Below are positions 16,013 to 25,031 of a stretch of DNA of 64,000 bases, one piece after another (positions within the stretch are counted from its first letter, which is position 1; each line of letters starts with the position of its first letter). The notes below the pieces were generated by a model. The model worked only from the letters and a program-made list of their open reading frames with translations. It ran no database searches and was not told the DNA's origin. The DNA lies in the NCBI GenBank assembly GCA_041394605.1, contig JAWKHX010000009.1:1-64000 (forward strand), in the 5' to 3' direction. Source of the DNA: UBA668 sp041394605. Lineage in GTDB: Bacteria; Actinomycetota; Acidimicrobiia; Acidimicrobiales; Ilumatobacteraceae. Both the position numbers and the translations under genes were made by a program.

Positions 16013-17179
16013 TCAGAGGCGCTCGATGATGGTGGCGTTGGCCATGCCGCCACCCTCGCACATCGTCTGCAGGCCGTAGCGGCCGCCGGTGCGCTCCAGC
16101 TCGTTGAGCAGGGTGGTCATCAGGCGGGCGCCGGACGCCCCGAGCGGATGACCGAGGGCGATGGCCCCACCATTGACGTTGACCTTCTCCATGTCCGGGT
16201 GAAGTTCCTTCTCCCACGCCAGCACGACGGAGGCGAACGCCTCGTTGATCTCCACCAGGTCGATGTCGTCGATGGTCAGGCCGGCCTTGGCCAGCGCCCG
16301 CTGGGTGGCGGGAATCGGTGCCGTGAGCATCATTCGCGGATCGTCGCCGGCGAGGGCGAAGCTCACGAAGCGGGCGCGGGGCTTCAGCCCGAGGGCGTTG
16401 GCCTTCTCCTCGCTCATGATCAGCATCGCCGAGGCGCCGTCGGTGATCTGCGAGGAGTTGCCGGCCGTGACCCGGCCGCCTTCCTCCTCGGGGCGGAACG
16501 CCGGCTTCAGCTTGCCGAGGGACTCCATGGTGGTGTCGCGCAGGCCTTCGTCCGTGGTGACCATGGCCCCGTCGGCGCCCAGCACCGGCAGGATCTCGTT
16601 CTGGAAGCGGCCCTCGGCGGTGGCCCGGGCGGCGTACTGCTGGCTGCGGGCGCCCAGGCGGTCCATGTCCTCGCGGGTGATGCCCCACTTGTCGGCGATG
16701 AGCTCGGCGGAGATGCCCTGGGGCACCAGGCCGCCGACTGCGGCGTAGCGGGCACCGACGGCCGGGCCGAACGGGAAGCCGTACTTGCCGTCGGCCATCG
16801 AGGCGCCCATCGGCACGCGGGTCATCACTTCGACACCGGCGGCCACCACCACGTCGTACGCGCCGGCGATGACGCCCTGCGCACCGAAGTGGGCGGCCTG
16901 CTGGCTGCTGCCGCACTGGCGGTCCACCGTGGTGCCGGGGATGTGCTCCTGCCAGCCGGCGGCGAGGACGGCGTTGCGGCCGACGTTGACGCCCTGCTCG
17001 CCGACCTGCATGACGCACCCCATGATGACGTCCTCCACGAGGCCAGGGTCGATGCCCGTGCGCTGCTGCAGCGCCTTCAGGGTCTCGCCGGCGAGGTCGA
17101 CGGGATGCCAGTCCTTCAGCTTGCCGTTGCGCTTCCCGAGCGGGGTACGGATGGCGTCGACGATGACGGCGGTGGTCAT
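16013..17179 (-). CDS. Acetyl-CoA acyltransferase (thiolase)
   Basis: This 388-residue thiolase cleaves 3-ketoacyl-CoA in beta-oxidation or condenses acetyl-CoA. The nucleophile is Cys89 (DRQCGSSQQ); the other catalytic residues are His344 (GHPLGASG) and Cys374 (MCEGGGMAN). The start MTTAVIVDAIRTP is chosen because it matches the family N-terminus and has AAGGAG upstream. No beta-oxidation partner gene adjoins it. A MarR-type regulator lies just upstream on the same strand. The fadA or acetyl-CoA acetyltransferase role cannot be separated from sequence alone. Confidence 0.92.
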   Translation of the reverse strand: MTTAVIVDAIRTPLGKRNGKLKDWHPVDLAGETLKALQQRTGIDPGLVEDVIMGCVMQVGEQGVNVGRNAVLAAGWQEHIPGTTVDRQCGSSQQAAHFGAQGVIAGAYDVVVAAGVEVMTRVPMGASMADGKYGFPFGPAVGARYAAVGGLVPQGISAELIADKWGITREDMDRLGARSQQYAARATAEGRFQNEILPVLGADGAMVTTDEGLRDTTMESLGKLKPAFRPEEEGGRVTAGNSSQITDGASAMLIMSEEKANALGLKPRARFVSFALAGDDPRMMLTAPIPATQRALAKAGLTIDDIDLVEINEAFASVVLAWEKELHPDMEKVNVNGGAIALGHPLGASGARLMTTLLNELERTGGRYGLQTMCEGGGMANATIIERL

Positions 17180-17273
17180 GATGGGGCTCCTTGGAGACAA
17201 GCGTTCGGTGAGTGGATCAAGTCTGCACCCGGGCCCGGCGAATGCCGAAATCGGGCGCCGCCCCGCGACGGAC

Positions 17274-17711
17274 TCAGTGACCGAGCTTGCCCCACACCCG
17301 CTGCAGCGCGGCGATGTCCGTGTCCGTCAGGTGTTGGGCGAAGCCCTGTTGCACCAGCCGCCGGTAGCGCACGTTGGCATCCCGCCAGATGCCCCGTCCG
17401 GCGGCCGTGAGCGACACGGTGACGGCCCGCCGGTCGTCGGGCCGCGGTGTGGGGCGCCGACGCACCAGCCCATCGGCCTCCATCCGGTCCAGCCGCCGCG
17501 ACAGGCTGCTGGGCACCTCGTCCAGCGCCGCGCACAGGGCGTGCACCCGCATCTCGCCCCCGGCGGCACGAATGGCCGTCAGCGCGTCGAACCAGCTGAG
17601 CGGCAGGCCTTCCTCCTCGGTGAGCTCGCGGTCGATGTGCCGCTGCAGGCCGGCGGACAGCAGGCAGAACCGCCGCCACAGGTCGATCCGCTCGGCGTCC
17701 AGGCGGGGCAT
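17274..17711 (-). CDS. MarR-family transcriptional regulator
   Basis: This 145-residue winged-helix protein has a recognition region VHALCAALDEVPSSLSRRLD followed by the wing RRRPTPRPDDRRAVTVSLT, the hallmark DxR motif of MarR proteins. Such dimers usually repress nearby genes until a small phenolic or acyl ligand binds. It lies 94 bases upstream of the thiolase on the same strand, so it may control that gene or itself. No operator is clear. Confidence 0.85.
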   Translation of the reverse strand: MPRLDAERIDLWRRFCLLSAGLQRHIDRELTEEEGLPLSWFDALTAIRAAGGEMRVHALCAALDEVPSSLSRRLDRMEADGLVRRRPTPRPDDRRAVTVSLTAAGRGIWRDANVRYRRLVQQGFAQHLTDTDIAALQRVWGKLGH

Positions 17712-17748
17712 GGTGGCGAAGGTGGTCTGCCGGCCCGGCCCGTGGCGT

Positions 17749-18984
17749 CTAGGCCGTGGCCTTCAAGGCGGCGCCGAACGCAGCGAGGGCGAGATTGATC
17801 TCCTGCTCGTTGACCACCAGCGGGGGCATCCACCGCAGGCACTTGCCGTAGGTGCCTGCGTTCATGAGGATGAGGTGCCCTTCGTCCAGGCAGTGCTGCA
17901 GCACGGCCGAAACGCGGGCCGGGTCGTCGAACTCGGTGCCCACCATCAGGCCGGGGCCGCGCACCTGCTGGATGGTGGGGTGCTCCTGCTGGAGTTCCTG
18001 GATGCCGGCGGTGAGTTGGGCGCCGCGGGCGTTGACGTTCTCCAGGAAGCCGGGCTCCTCCATCAGTTCGATGGTGGCCAGCGCCGCGGCGCAGCCCATG
18101 GCGTTGCCGCCGTAGGTGCCACCGTGGCTGCCCTTGGTCCACTTGGCGTCCAGGTCGGCGCGGGTGCCCAGCGCGGAGAAGGGGAAGCCGCTGGCGATGC
18201 CCTTGGCCATGCAGATGATGTCCGGCTCGATGCCGTAGTGCTCCACCGCGAACATCTTCCCGGTGCGGCCGAACCCGCTCTGCACCTCGTCGGCGATGAA
18301 GAGGATCCCGTGCTGGCGGCAGCGCTCCACCAGGCCGTGGATGAACGCCGCGGGCGCCGGGATGTAGCCGCCCTCGCCCATGACGGGCTCGAGGATGACG
18401 GCCGCCGTCTCGTCCGGTGCGGTCATGGCCTTCAGCAGGTGGTCGAAGCCGTGCAGCGCGAGCCACCTCGGCGTCCTGGTCCGCCGCCAGCGGGTCGGGG
18501 TAGGGGGCCACGAACACGCCGGCCGGCAGCGGGGCGTGGCCGGCGCGGTAGCCCGTCTTGGACGTGGTCATCGCCATCGCCATGTGGGTGCGGCCGTGGA
18601 AGCTGCCGCTGAACACGATGACGTGGGGCGCTTGGTGGCCTGCTTGGCCAGCTTCACCGCGGCCTCGGTGATCTCCGCGCCGGAGTTGGCGTAGAAGAAC
18701 GTGTCGATGCCGGCGGGGGTGATCTCCGCCAGCTTGGCGGCCAGCGGCTCCAGCAGGTCGTGGCGGTACACGTTGACCTGGGCGTGGATGAACCGCTGGG
18801 CCTGCTCGGCGATCGCCGCCGCCACCTTCGGGTGCGCATGACCCGTGGAGTTGACGGCGATGCCGGCAGCGAAGTCCAGGTACTCCTCACCGCTGGTGGT
18901 GGTGACCCAGCAACCCTTCCCGTGGCTGACCTCGAGGGGGGTGACGTTGAACCAGACCTGGGAGAGGTGCGACGGCGTTGTCAT
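17749..18984 (-). pseudogene. Class-III (PLP) aminotransferase, two frameshifts
   Basis: With repairs this is a 411-residue omega-aminotransferase of the 4-aminobutyrate/ornithine group. The PLP lysine is in CMAKGIASGFPFSA and the cofactor-binding acidic motif is FIADEVQSGFGRTG. The first break is in the G4 run at 18625-18628, where one base is missing; repair gives KRPHVIVFSGSFHGRT. The second lies at about 18455-18463, where one base is extra; repair gives LHGFDHLLKAMTAPD. All three pieces are well conserved, so recent damage or assembly error is more likely than old decay. The start at 18984 has TAGAGT seven bases upstream. The substrate is unknown. Confidence 0.85.
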
Positions 18985-18991
18985 GGCCGCC

Positions 18992-18997
18992 ACTCTA
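18992..18997 (-). promoter_or_regulatory. -10 box TAGAGT of the aminotransferase gene
   Basis: It ends seven bases before ATG 18984 and supports that start over GTG 18993. Confidence 0.5.
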
Positions 18998-19005
18998 ATG
19001 AGGCG

Positions 19006-19920
19006 TCAGCTGTAGATGTTCAGGACGGTCCCGTCGGCCGCCACCTCGATGTAGCCGCTGGCGCGAGGGCTGGTGACGTAGATCCGCACGGTGACGTTGC
19101 CGTCCGAGAAGATGCCCTTGTCCACCATGACGTGGCTGATCTCTCCGTCGTTGATCCCGAGCAGCGAGTTGGCCTGGGCGGCGACGCCGGCAACGGCGCT
19201 CCAGTTCACCTGGTCGATCGTGAACACGATGTTCGGCGCGTCATCGTCGTTGCTCTGCGGGGTCGGCGGGTCGAGCACGCCCAGCCGCCAGCCGTACTGG
19301 TCCAGCTGGTTCGGCACGGTCGGGTGCTGGGCGATCGCGAAGGCGTAGTCGCTGTAGAAGGAGATCTGGGTGAAGTTGGTCGGCTCGCCGGCGATCGAGG
19401 CGTCGAACACGGCCGCCATGCGGGCCAGGCCCTCGCCCTCCCACAGGTTCTGCTCACCGCCAGTCAGCCCCAGCGCGGCGCGGTCGTCGTCGCTGAGGTG
19501 CGGGTCGGACAGCTGGTTGGAGCGCTCGGTGGCGTCGTTGGCGGTCTGCACACCCTTCACGGCGGCCCACACCCCCACGCCGACACCGCCGAGTGTGAGC
19601 AGGATCATCGACCACACGAAGATGGTCCCGCCGATGTTGCGGCGGCGACGTGTGGTGGGGAAGCCGGTGCCACCCATGCCGGGCATCCCGCCGATTCCGG
19701 GGATGCCACCCATCCCAGGGATCCCGCCCATGCCGGGAGCGGTTCCGTAGGGCATGCCGGTCATCGGCGGTGGCGTCCCGGTGGGTGCCTGCGGGGTCTG
19801 CCCGCCGATGAACTGCGACGGGGTCATCGGCGTCCCGAGGTCGGGCGGCGCGGCCACCGGCTCGCCGCCGGGGATCGGCGTGGAGCGCGGCTGGCCCCAC
19901 TGGTTCGAAGCATTCGTCAT
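19006..19920 (-). CDS. Membrane protein with Gly/Met/Pro-rich repeats, unknown function
   Basis: The 304-residue protein has a proline-rich N-terminus, a repeat region built of PGMGGIPGMGG-type units (about residues 60-84), a basic TTRRRRN segment and one membrane helix (about residues 98-118). The rest is an extracellular domain of about 180 residues with Asn/Asp-rich loops. Low-complexity cytoplasmic N-termini followed by one helix are common in actinobacterial exported proteins. No enzyme motif is visible. The start at 19920 is the first ATG before the conserved-looking MTNASNQWGQP. Confidence 0.65.
   Translation of the reverse strand: MTNASNQWGQPRSTPIPGGEPVAAPPDLGTPMTPSQFIGGQTPQAPTGTPPPMTGMPYGTAPGMGGIPGMGGIPGIGGMPGMGGTGFPTTRRRRNIGGTIFVWSMILLTLGGVGVGVWAAVKGVQTANDATERSNQLSDPHLSDDDRAALGLTGGEQNLWEGEGLARMAAVFDASIAGEPTNFTQISFYSDYAFAIAQHPTVPNQLDQYGWRLGVLDPPTPQSNDDDAPNIVFTIDQVNWSAVAGVAAQANSLLGINDGEISHVMVDKGIFSDGNVTVRIYVTSPRASGYIEVAADGTVLNIYS
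19672..19739 (-). repeat. In-frame Gly-Met-Gly-Gly-Ile-Pro coding repeats
   Basis: Degenerate tandem repeats of about 18 bases encode PGMGG/IPGIGG units in the membrane protein gene. They are imperfect, so they are probably not hypervariable. Confidence 0.7.
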
Positions 19921-20009
19921 GGTGCGCATTCTGCGCTTCCGCGATGCTGCTGTCCTGAGTAGTCGGGTACTCACATCCGCGTGAGGGGCTACCCAGTTGG
20001 CCCGGCCAG

Positions 20010-20015
20010 TAGCGT
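20010..20015 (+). promoter_or_regulatory. -10 box TAGCGT of the GIDE/LemA-like gene
   Basis: Eight bases separate it from GTG 20024, which supports that codon as the start. Confidence 0.5.
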
Positions 20016-20023
20016 GCCGGGCT

Positions 20024-21328
20024 GTGGGCATCCTGTTCGTCGTGCTGGCTGCGGGGTCGGCCGTCCTCGCCATCGTCCGGGTGCGCAAGCGCTGGCGGTT
20101 CACCGACATCCCCACCTCCGACGCGGCGCACGTGTTCCCCGGGCTCAGCGAGGTGCACGGCACCGTCGAGCCGCTCGGCGCCCCGGCCCGCGCCGCCAGC
20201 GACGGCGCCGAGTGCGTGTACTGGACGTATTCGGTACAGCGCGAGCAGAAGGACAAGAACGGCAGCCACTGGGTGACGGAGGAGTCCGGTACCACCGCCC
20301 TGCCGTTCCAGGTGCGCGATGCCAGCGGCGCGGTGCGCGTGGTGATCGATCACGAGGCGGGTGTCGGCAACCTGGCGGAGATCGACATCGAGCACCTCTC
20401 GCTCAACTACCTGCGCCCCTACGCCCGCGTCCGCTCGAAGACCTACGAGCAGGGTTCGATCGCCAAGGCGTTCGGGGCGGTGTTCGGCACCAACGAGCCT
20501 GACGAGCCGATCTCCGCGTTCACCGGCCGCTGGCGGGCGTTCGAGAGGCGCCTGTGCGTAGGCGACCCGGTGTTCATCACCGGCGACGCCCAACTCACCC
20601 CCGACGGCGACCGGGTGGAGTTCACCCGCGCCGACCGCCAGGGAGGGCGCTGCCTGCTGGAGATCTCCAAGGGCGACGAGCAGGCGGCCATCCGCAGCTT
20701 CGCCGGCGGGGGCAGCATCGTGGTGCTGGTGGCGGTGACGCTCGGCCTGCTGGCGTTCGCCGGGAAGGAAGAGGGTGCGGGCTTCGCCGCGCTCATGCTG
20801 GCCGTGTTCGCCCTGGCGGTGGCCGCGGTGTACGTGATCGGCATCTGGAACCGGGTCCGCCGGGTGCGCGAGCGTGGGTTGTTCGCCTGGTCGCTGATCG
20901 ACGTCGCCTGCGAGCAGCGCTCCAACCTGGTGCCCCAACTGCAGGTGGTGGTCGGTGCAGCGATGGCGCACGAGCGTGAGGTGCTGGAGCGGGTGGCGGC
21001 CGCCCGCGGGTTGGGCCGCACGCCGTCGGCGTCGGCCACCGGCACGGTGCACGCGGCCGATGCAGCGAGCGCCCAACTGCTGGCCCGGGTGGAGGCCTAC
21101 CCGGACCTCAAGACCCAGGCCAACACCGCCCAGTTGATGCAGCAGGTGAGCCTGCTGACGGACCGGGTGGCCTTCGGCCGGCGGTTCTACAACGACAGCG
21201 TGCTGCGTCTGCAGAACCGCCTCGGCCAGTTCCCCGACGGGTTCATCGGCCGCCTGGCCGGCGTGCGCCCGTTGCCCTACATCGACGACCTGGACGCGCC
21301 GGACCTGCCGCCACCCGTCGCGCTGTGA
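20024..21328 (+). CDS. Membrane protein with GIDE-like and LemA-like domains
   Basis: This protein has 434 residues. An N-terminal helix (residues 2-18) is followed by a soluble domain (about 25-225) resembling the GIDE/BAM domain found in eukaryotic MUL1-type ligases and in bacteria. Two helices follow (about 226-275). The C-terminal region (SLIDVACEQRSNLVPQL...TRVAFGRRFYNDSVL-like) has the LemA four-helix pattern, with RRFYNDSVLRLQNRL and QFPDGFIG. This combination is known from environmental bacteria, but its role is not established. It contains no RING finger, so ligase activity is not suggested. Confidence 0.7.
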   Translation: MGILFVVLAAGSAVLAIVRVRKRWRFTDIPTSDAAHVFPGLSEVHGTVEPLGAPARAASDGAECVYWTYSVQREQKDKNGSHWVTEESGTTALPFQVRDASGAVRVVIDHEAGVGNLAEIDIEHLSLNYLRPYARVRSKTYEQGSIAKAFGAVFGTNEPDEPISAFTGRWRAFERRLCVGDPVFITGDAQLTPDGDRVEFTRADRQGGRCLLEISKGDEQAAIRSFAGGGSIVVLVAVTLGLLAFAGKEEGAGFAALMLAVFALAVAAVYVIGIWNRVRRVRERGLFAWSLIDVACEQRSNLVPQLQVVVGAAMAHEREVLERVAAARGLGRTPSASATGTVHAADAASAQLLARVEAYPDLKTQANTAQLMQQVSLLTDRVAFGRRFYNDSVLRLQNRLGQFPDGFIGRLAGVRPLPYIDDLDAPDLPPPVAL

Positions 21329-21355
21329 CTCGCCACCGCCATGGCCCGGGTGGTG

Positions 21356-22192
21356 CTACAGGCTGACGGTGCCCTCCACGCAGGTGATGACAGCGCCGCC
21401 GATCCAGGTGTCCCCAGCAGCGTCGCGGTGCACGTGCACCCTGCCGGTGCGCCCGAGCACCGTGCCCTGCGCGGCTACGTAGTCCGCGGGCAGCGTTCCG
21501 TTGCCGATCAGCCACTGGGCGATCGACGCGTTGAGGCTGCCGGTGACGGGGTCCTCCGCGGTGAGTCCGTTCAGCGGGAAGAAGGCCCGGACCTCCACGG
21601 CGCACTCGGAGCCGGCGGGGTGGGGGCCGACCACGCCGATGTTTCTCGTGGTGGCTCCGGGCCGGATGGCCAGCACGGCCTCGGCGGACGGCAGGAGGAA
21701 GCCCATCCACCCTGGGCCGTTGTCGATCCACGCGCTGTCCACCACGTCGGCCTCGCCGAGGCCCAGCGTGGCGAGCGCGTCGGCGCGCTCCTCGGGCTCC
21801 AGCGGGCCGGAGCGGCGCAGCGGCGGGGCGGCGAAGGCCAGCCGCCCGTTCGCGCTGTCGCGGGCCACGGTGACCAGCCCGACGCCGCACTCCTGCACCA
21901 CCCGGTCGGCATGCCGAGAGGTCCCGCCCGCGACCAGCCAGGCGTGGCACGAACCGAGGGTCGGGTGGCCGGCGAAGGTCATCTCGTTCATCGGATCGAA
22001 GATCCGCACCCGATAGTCCGCGGCAGGGTCGGTGGGGGGCAGCAGGAAGACGGTCTCGGAGAGATTCGTCCAGTGGGCGAAGCGCTGCATCTCCTCGGTG
22101 GTGAGCCCGTCGCCGTCCACCACCACTGCCAGCGGGTTACCCCGGTAGGGCTGGTCAGTGAACACGTCGACGTCGAGGTAGCGGCGCAGCAT
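21356..22192 (-). CDS. PhzF-family isomerase/epimerase-like protein
   Basis: This 278-residue protein has two related halves as in PhzF and diaminopimelate epimerase. Family motifs are GNPLAVV, LSETVFL (containing the catalytic Glu), EMTFAGHPTLGS and the second-half EDPVTGSLN. Most chromosomal PhzF homologues act in unknown pathways; phenazine genes are not present here. It is convergent with the GIDE/LemA-like gene. Confidence 0.88.
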   Translation of the reverse strand: MLRRYLDVDVFTDQPYRGNPLAVVVDGDGLTTEEMQRFAHWTNLSETVFLLPPTDPAADYRVRIFDPMNEMTFAGHPTLGSCHAWLVAGGTSRHADRVVQECGVGLVTVARDSANGRLAFAAPPLRRSGPLEPEERADALATLGLGEADVVDSAWIDNGPGWMGFLLPSAEAVLAIRPGATTRNIGVVGPHPAGSECAVEVRAFFPLNGLTAEDPVTGSLNASIAQWLIGNGTLPADYVAAQGTVLGRTGRVHVHRDAAGDTWIGGAVITCVEGTVSL

Positions 22193-22253
22193 GCCGCCAG
22201 TGTGGCCGAGACCAACGAGCCCGTGCGGGGGATTTCCCCCGCCGTGAGGCCAG

Positions 22254-22430
22254 TCAGGACGCGGGCGGGTCCTTCAACGCCAGGTACGCCCACAGCAGGC
22301 CGCCGAGCACGACGAACCAGATGATCGACCGCAGCAGGAAGCGCAGGAAACCGGCGATGAACCCGACGAAGTAGATCGCGACGAGGATCACCAGCACCCA
22401 GCCGATGACGGAGGCCAGCCCTGACTTCAT
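22254..22430 (-). CDS. 58-residue small membrane protein
   Basis: MKSGLASVIGWVLVILVAIY opens a very hydrophobic protein with two likely membrane helices (about residues 7-29 and 35-52) and a short tail KDPPAS. TACCCT ends six bases before its ATG, and the frame fills the gap between phzF and the flavoprotein gene. No function is known. Confidence 0.65.
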   Translation of the reverse strand: MKSGLASVIGWVLVILVAIYFVGFIAGFLRFLLRSIIWFVVLGGLLWAYLALKDPPAS

Positions 22431-22436
22431 GTGCCC

Positions 22437-22442
22437 AGGGTA
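22437..22442 (-). promoter_or_regulatory. -10 box TACCCT of the 58-residue membrane protein gene
   Basis: It ends six bases before ATG 22430. Confidence 0.5.
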
Positions 22443-22471
22443 GGCGGTGCCTGCCCGGCTGCCGCCGCGGT

Positions 22472-23713
22472 TCAATCGGCCGTGAGCTGGGCGGCCTTGT
22501 CCAGCGCCTCGGCCCACGAGGCCTTGGCAGCGAGCAGGGCGCGGAACGGCATGACCAGCTTCGGTGAGCTGACGCCGAGCACGCCGCGCAGCACACCGTG
22601 GTGGCCGTACAGCGCGGCGAACGGACCTGTCGTCGGGTCGCCGGCGAACACGTGCACCTCGTCGTCGCCGTGGGCGCGGCCGACGAACTGGATGCGGCTG
22701 TCGAACTGGTCGCTCCAGAAGAACGGCACGGACTCGAACGGCTCCGGTGTGGTGCCGGCCAGTTCGGCCAGCAGGTTCCGCGCCGCGGCGGCGCCCTGCT
22801 CGCTGGCGTTGGTCCAGTGCTCCACCCGCATCTCCTCGCGGTGGCCCTCGGCGGTGAGGAACGCGCCGTTCGGCCAGCGGGCGCAGTCGCCCGCGGCGTA
22901 CACGCCAGGCACCCCGGCGGAGAGCGTGGGCCCGCACACCACCCCGTCGCGCAAGGTGAGGCCGCTGCCGTCCAACCAGCCGATCGACGGGGTGACGCCG
23001 ATGCCGACCAGCACGGTGTCCGCCTCCACGCTGGTCCCGTCGCCCAGGTGCACGACGGCGCGGTCCGGCCCGTCCGCCTCCATGCGGACGACCTGGACCC
23101 TGCACCGCAGGTCCACCCCGTTGCGGGTGTGCACGCCGGCCACCGCGTGGCCCATCGCCTCGCCCAGCCCGCGGACCAGTGGCGCGGGCAGGCCTTCGAG
23201 CACGGTGACCCGGCACCCGCGCTGGCGGGCCGTGGCGGCAACCTCCAGCCCGATGAAGCCGGCCCCGATGACCACGAGGTGAGCGCCCTCAGTGAGGCGG
23301 TCGCGCAGGGCCAACGAGTCGGCGAGGGTGCGCAGCGTCACCACGGCCGGGTGGTCCGGCTGGCCCGGAAGGCGTCGGGGCGCGGCGCCGGTGGCGACGA
23401 TCAGCCCGTCGTAAGCGATCTCCTCACCGCCCACGGTGACGGTGCGACCGTCGGTGTCGAGCGCCTCCGCGGGTGCCCCCAGCCGAAGGTCCAGCCCGAG
23501 CGTGGCGAACTCCTCGGCCTTGCGCAGGCGGATGCGGTCGGCCTCCCACTCGCCGGCGAGCACCTTCTTGGAGAGGGGCGGCCGGTCGTACGGCATCTCC
23601 GCCTCGGCACCGATGAGCGTGATGGTGCCGTCGAAACCCTCCTGGCGCAGCGCCTCGCACGCCCGCAGGCCGGCCAGCGACGCCCCGACCACCACGATCC
23701 GCGTCGCCGTCAT
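22472..23713 (-). CDS. Ferredoxin/rubredoxin reductase-type FAD oxidoreductase
   Basis: This protein has 413 residues. FAD binds at VVVGASLAGLRACEAL (residues 6-21), NAD at VVIGAGFIGLEVA (about 148-160), and the second FAD motif is GVYAAGDCARWPN. The layout is that of BphA4/ThcD-like reductases that pass electrons from NADH to a ferredoxin feeding a P450 or dioxygenase. No such partner is adjacent, so the electron acceptor is unknown. Its ATG overlaps the TGA of the upstream lipoprotein gene (ATGA). Confidence 0.88.
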   Translation of the reverse strand: MTATRIVVVGASLAGLRACEALRQEGFDGTITLIGAEAEMPYDRPPLSKKVLAGEWEADRIRLRKAEEFATLGLDLRLGAPAEALDTDGRTVTVGGEEIAYDGLIVATGAAPRRLPGQPDHPAVVTLRTLADSLALRDRLTEGAHLVVIGAGFIGLEVAATARQRGCRVTVLEGLPAPLVRGLGEAMGHAVAGVHTRNGVDLRCRVQVVRMEADGPDRAVVHLGDGTSVEADTVLVGIGVTPSIGWLDGSGLTLRDGVVCGPTLSAGVPGVYAAGDCARWPNGAFLTAEGHREEMRVEHWTNASEQGAAAARNLLAELAGTTPEPFESVPFFWSDQFDSRIQFVGRAHGDDEVHVFAGDPTTGPFAALYGHHGVLRGVLGVSSPKLVMPFRALLAAKASWAEALDKAAQLTAD

Positions 23714-24906
23714 CCGTCGCACTCCACGCAGTGCACGTCCTCCACCGGTTCGCCGCGCACCAGCGCGGTGACCCAGTCCACCAGCAGCACCCCGTTCACG
23801 GTCTCCGTGTAGAACTGCTCCTTGCCGAGCACGGTGTGCGAGTTGCCCGGCGAGATGTAGCTCCACAACTCCACACCGGTGCCCTCGATCATCGTCTCGT
23901 TGCCGTCGATGGTGGCCAGTTCCTGCTCGGGGTCGCCGCCCACCAGCCCGGTGAAGAACGCCTGCACAGCGTCGTAGGCGTAGTCGTGGCGGGCGAACGT
24001 GATCTCCGGGGCGTGGGCGCCGGCGTGCACGAACAGGCCCGGCAGCGTCCAGTCCGCGGTGGTGAGCCCTTCGGTCTCCGGCCAGTCGGGGATGGCGTTG
24101 GCGGTGCCCCAGAGGGCACCGATGCCGGCGCTGAGGCCGGCGGTGCCCGGGTAGGCGCCGGAGCCGTCGGCGAGCACGGTGATGCGTGTGTCGGGCAGGG
24201 CGTCGTGGGCGAGGCCGGCGTACAGGGGGCTGGGAATCGACCCGGCGCTCTCCCCGGCGACCACCAGTTGCTCCACGCCCGGGAAGCGGTCCACCAATCC
24301 GGCCAGCGCGGCCGTTCCGTTCACGTACCCCTTGTGCTGCATGACCACGCCGTCGCCGTAGTCGGTGGTGGTGTTGCCGATGTGGACGTCGCCGGTGCAG
24401 TACGGCACGTACACCATGCTCCACCCGAGGAACGGGTTGCGCTCGTTGTCCACGTCGAAGATGCCGTCGCCGTCGGCCGGCGGCGGGAAGATCGCCCGCT
24501 TGTACGTGTTGCTGCCCGGCCCGCAGGTCTCGGCGCTGAAGCAGGCGCCGCCGCCTTCGAAGAACAGCACCACGCGGTTGGGGTCGCCCTCCCGGACGAA
24601 GTAGTGGAACTCGCTGGCGTCGCTGCACATGCAGTCGGCCGGGGCGGTGATGTCCTCCCAGTCGCCGGGCGTGACGGCGGCTGGGTCGGTGGTGGCCGGC
24701 TCGGTGGTGGCCGGCTCGGTGGCGGCTGTGGTGTCGGCCACGGTGTCGGCCACCGTCGCTGTGGTGGTGGGTGCCTCGGAGACCGCCGGAGCGGTGGTGG
24801 CCACCGTGGAACCGGTGCCGTCGTCGTTGCTGCACGCCACAGCCAGCAGGCCGGCGATGGCGAAGAACGCCACGATGCGCGGGCGGGAGAAGAGGGGGGC
24901 GGACAT
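23710..24906 (-). CDS. Lipoprotein alpha/beta hydrolase, pectinacetylesterase-like
   Basis: The 398-residue exported lipoprotein has signal LLAVACSNDD with the lipid-modified Cys at about 25, then a Thr-rich linker. The enzyme domain has FFEGGGACFS (oxyanion region), the nucleophile motif AGESAGSIPSPLYAG and a late Asp/His region (SPGNSHTVLG). These fit the pectinacetylesterase/Notum family of serine esterases. The natural substrate is unknown. TAACCT ends eight bases before the ATG. It is coupled to the flavoprotein gene by a 4-base overlap. Confidence 0.78.
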   Translation of the reverse strand: MSAPLFSRPRIVAFFAIAGLLAVACSNDDGTGSTVATTAPAVSEAPTTTATVADTVADTTAATEPATTEPATTDPAAVTPGDWEDITAPADCMCSDASEFHYFVREGDPNRVVLFFEGGGACFSAETCGPGSNTYKRAIFPPPADGDGIFDVDNERNPFLGWSMVYVPYCTGDVHIGNTTTDYGDGVVMQHKGYVNGTAALAGLVDRFPGVEQLVVAGESAGSIPSPLYAGLAHDALPDTRITVLADGSGAYPGTAGLSAGIGALWGTANAIPDWPETEGLTTADWTLPGLFVHAGAHAPEITFARHDYAYDAVQAFFTGLVGGDPEQELATIDGNETMIEGTGVELWSYISPGNSHTVLGKEQFYTETVNGVLLVDWVTALVRGEPVEDVHCVECDG

Positions 24907-24914
24907 GGTGGGCG

Positions 24915-24920
24915 AGGTTA
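24915..24920 (-). promoter_or_regulatory. -10 box TAACCT of the esterase-flavoprotein pair
   Basis: It ends eight bases before ATG 24906 and probably serves both coupled genes. Confidence 0.5.
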
Positions 24921-25031
24921 CCGGCCCGGCCCGCCGGCAGCCGGGGCGCGCGTGGCGGGAACCGGCAGACTGGTGGCGGACGTCCAAACGGTCGCCGGCC
25001 CGCCAGTGGGCCGGAGCGGGGAGGCACGGCA

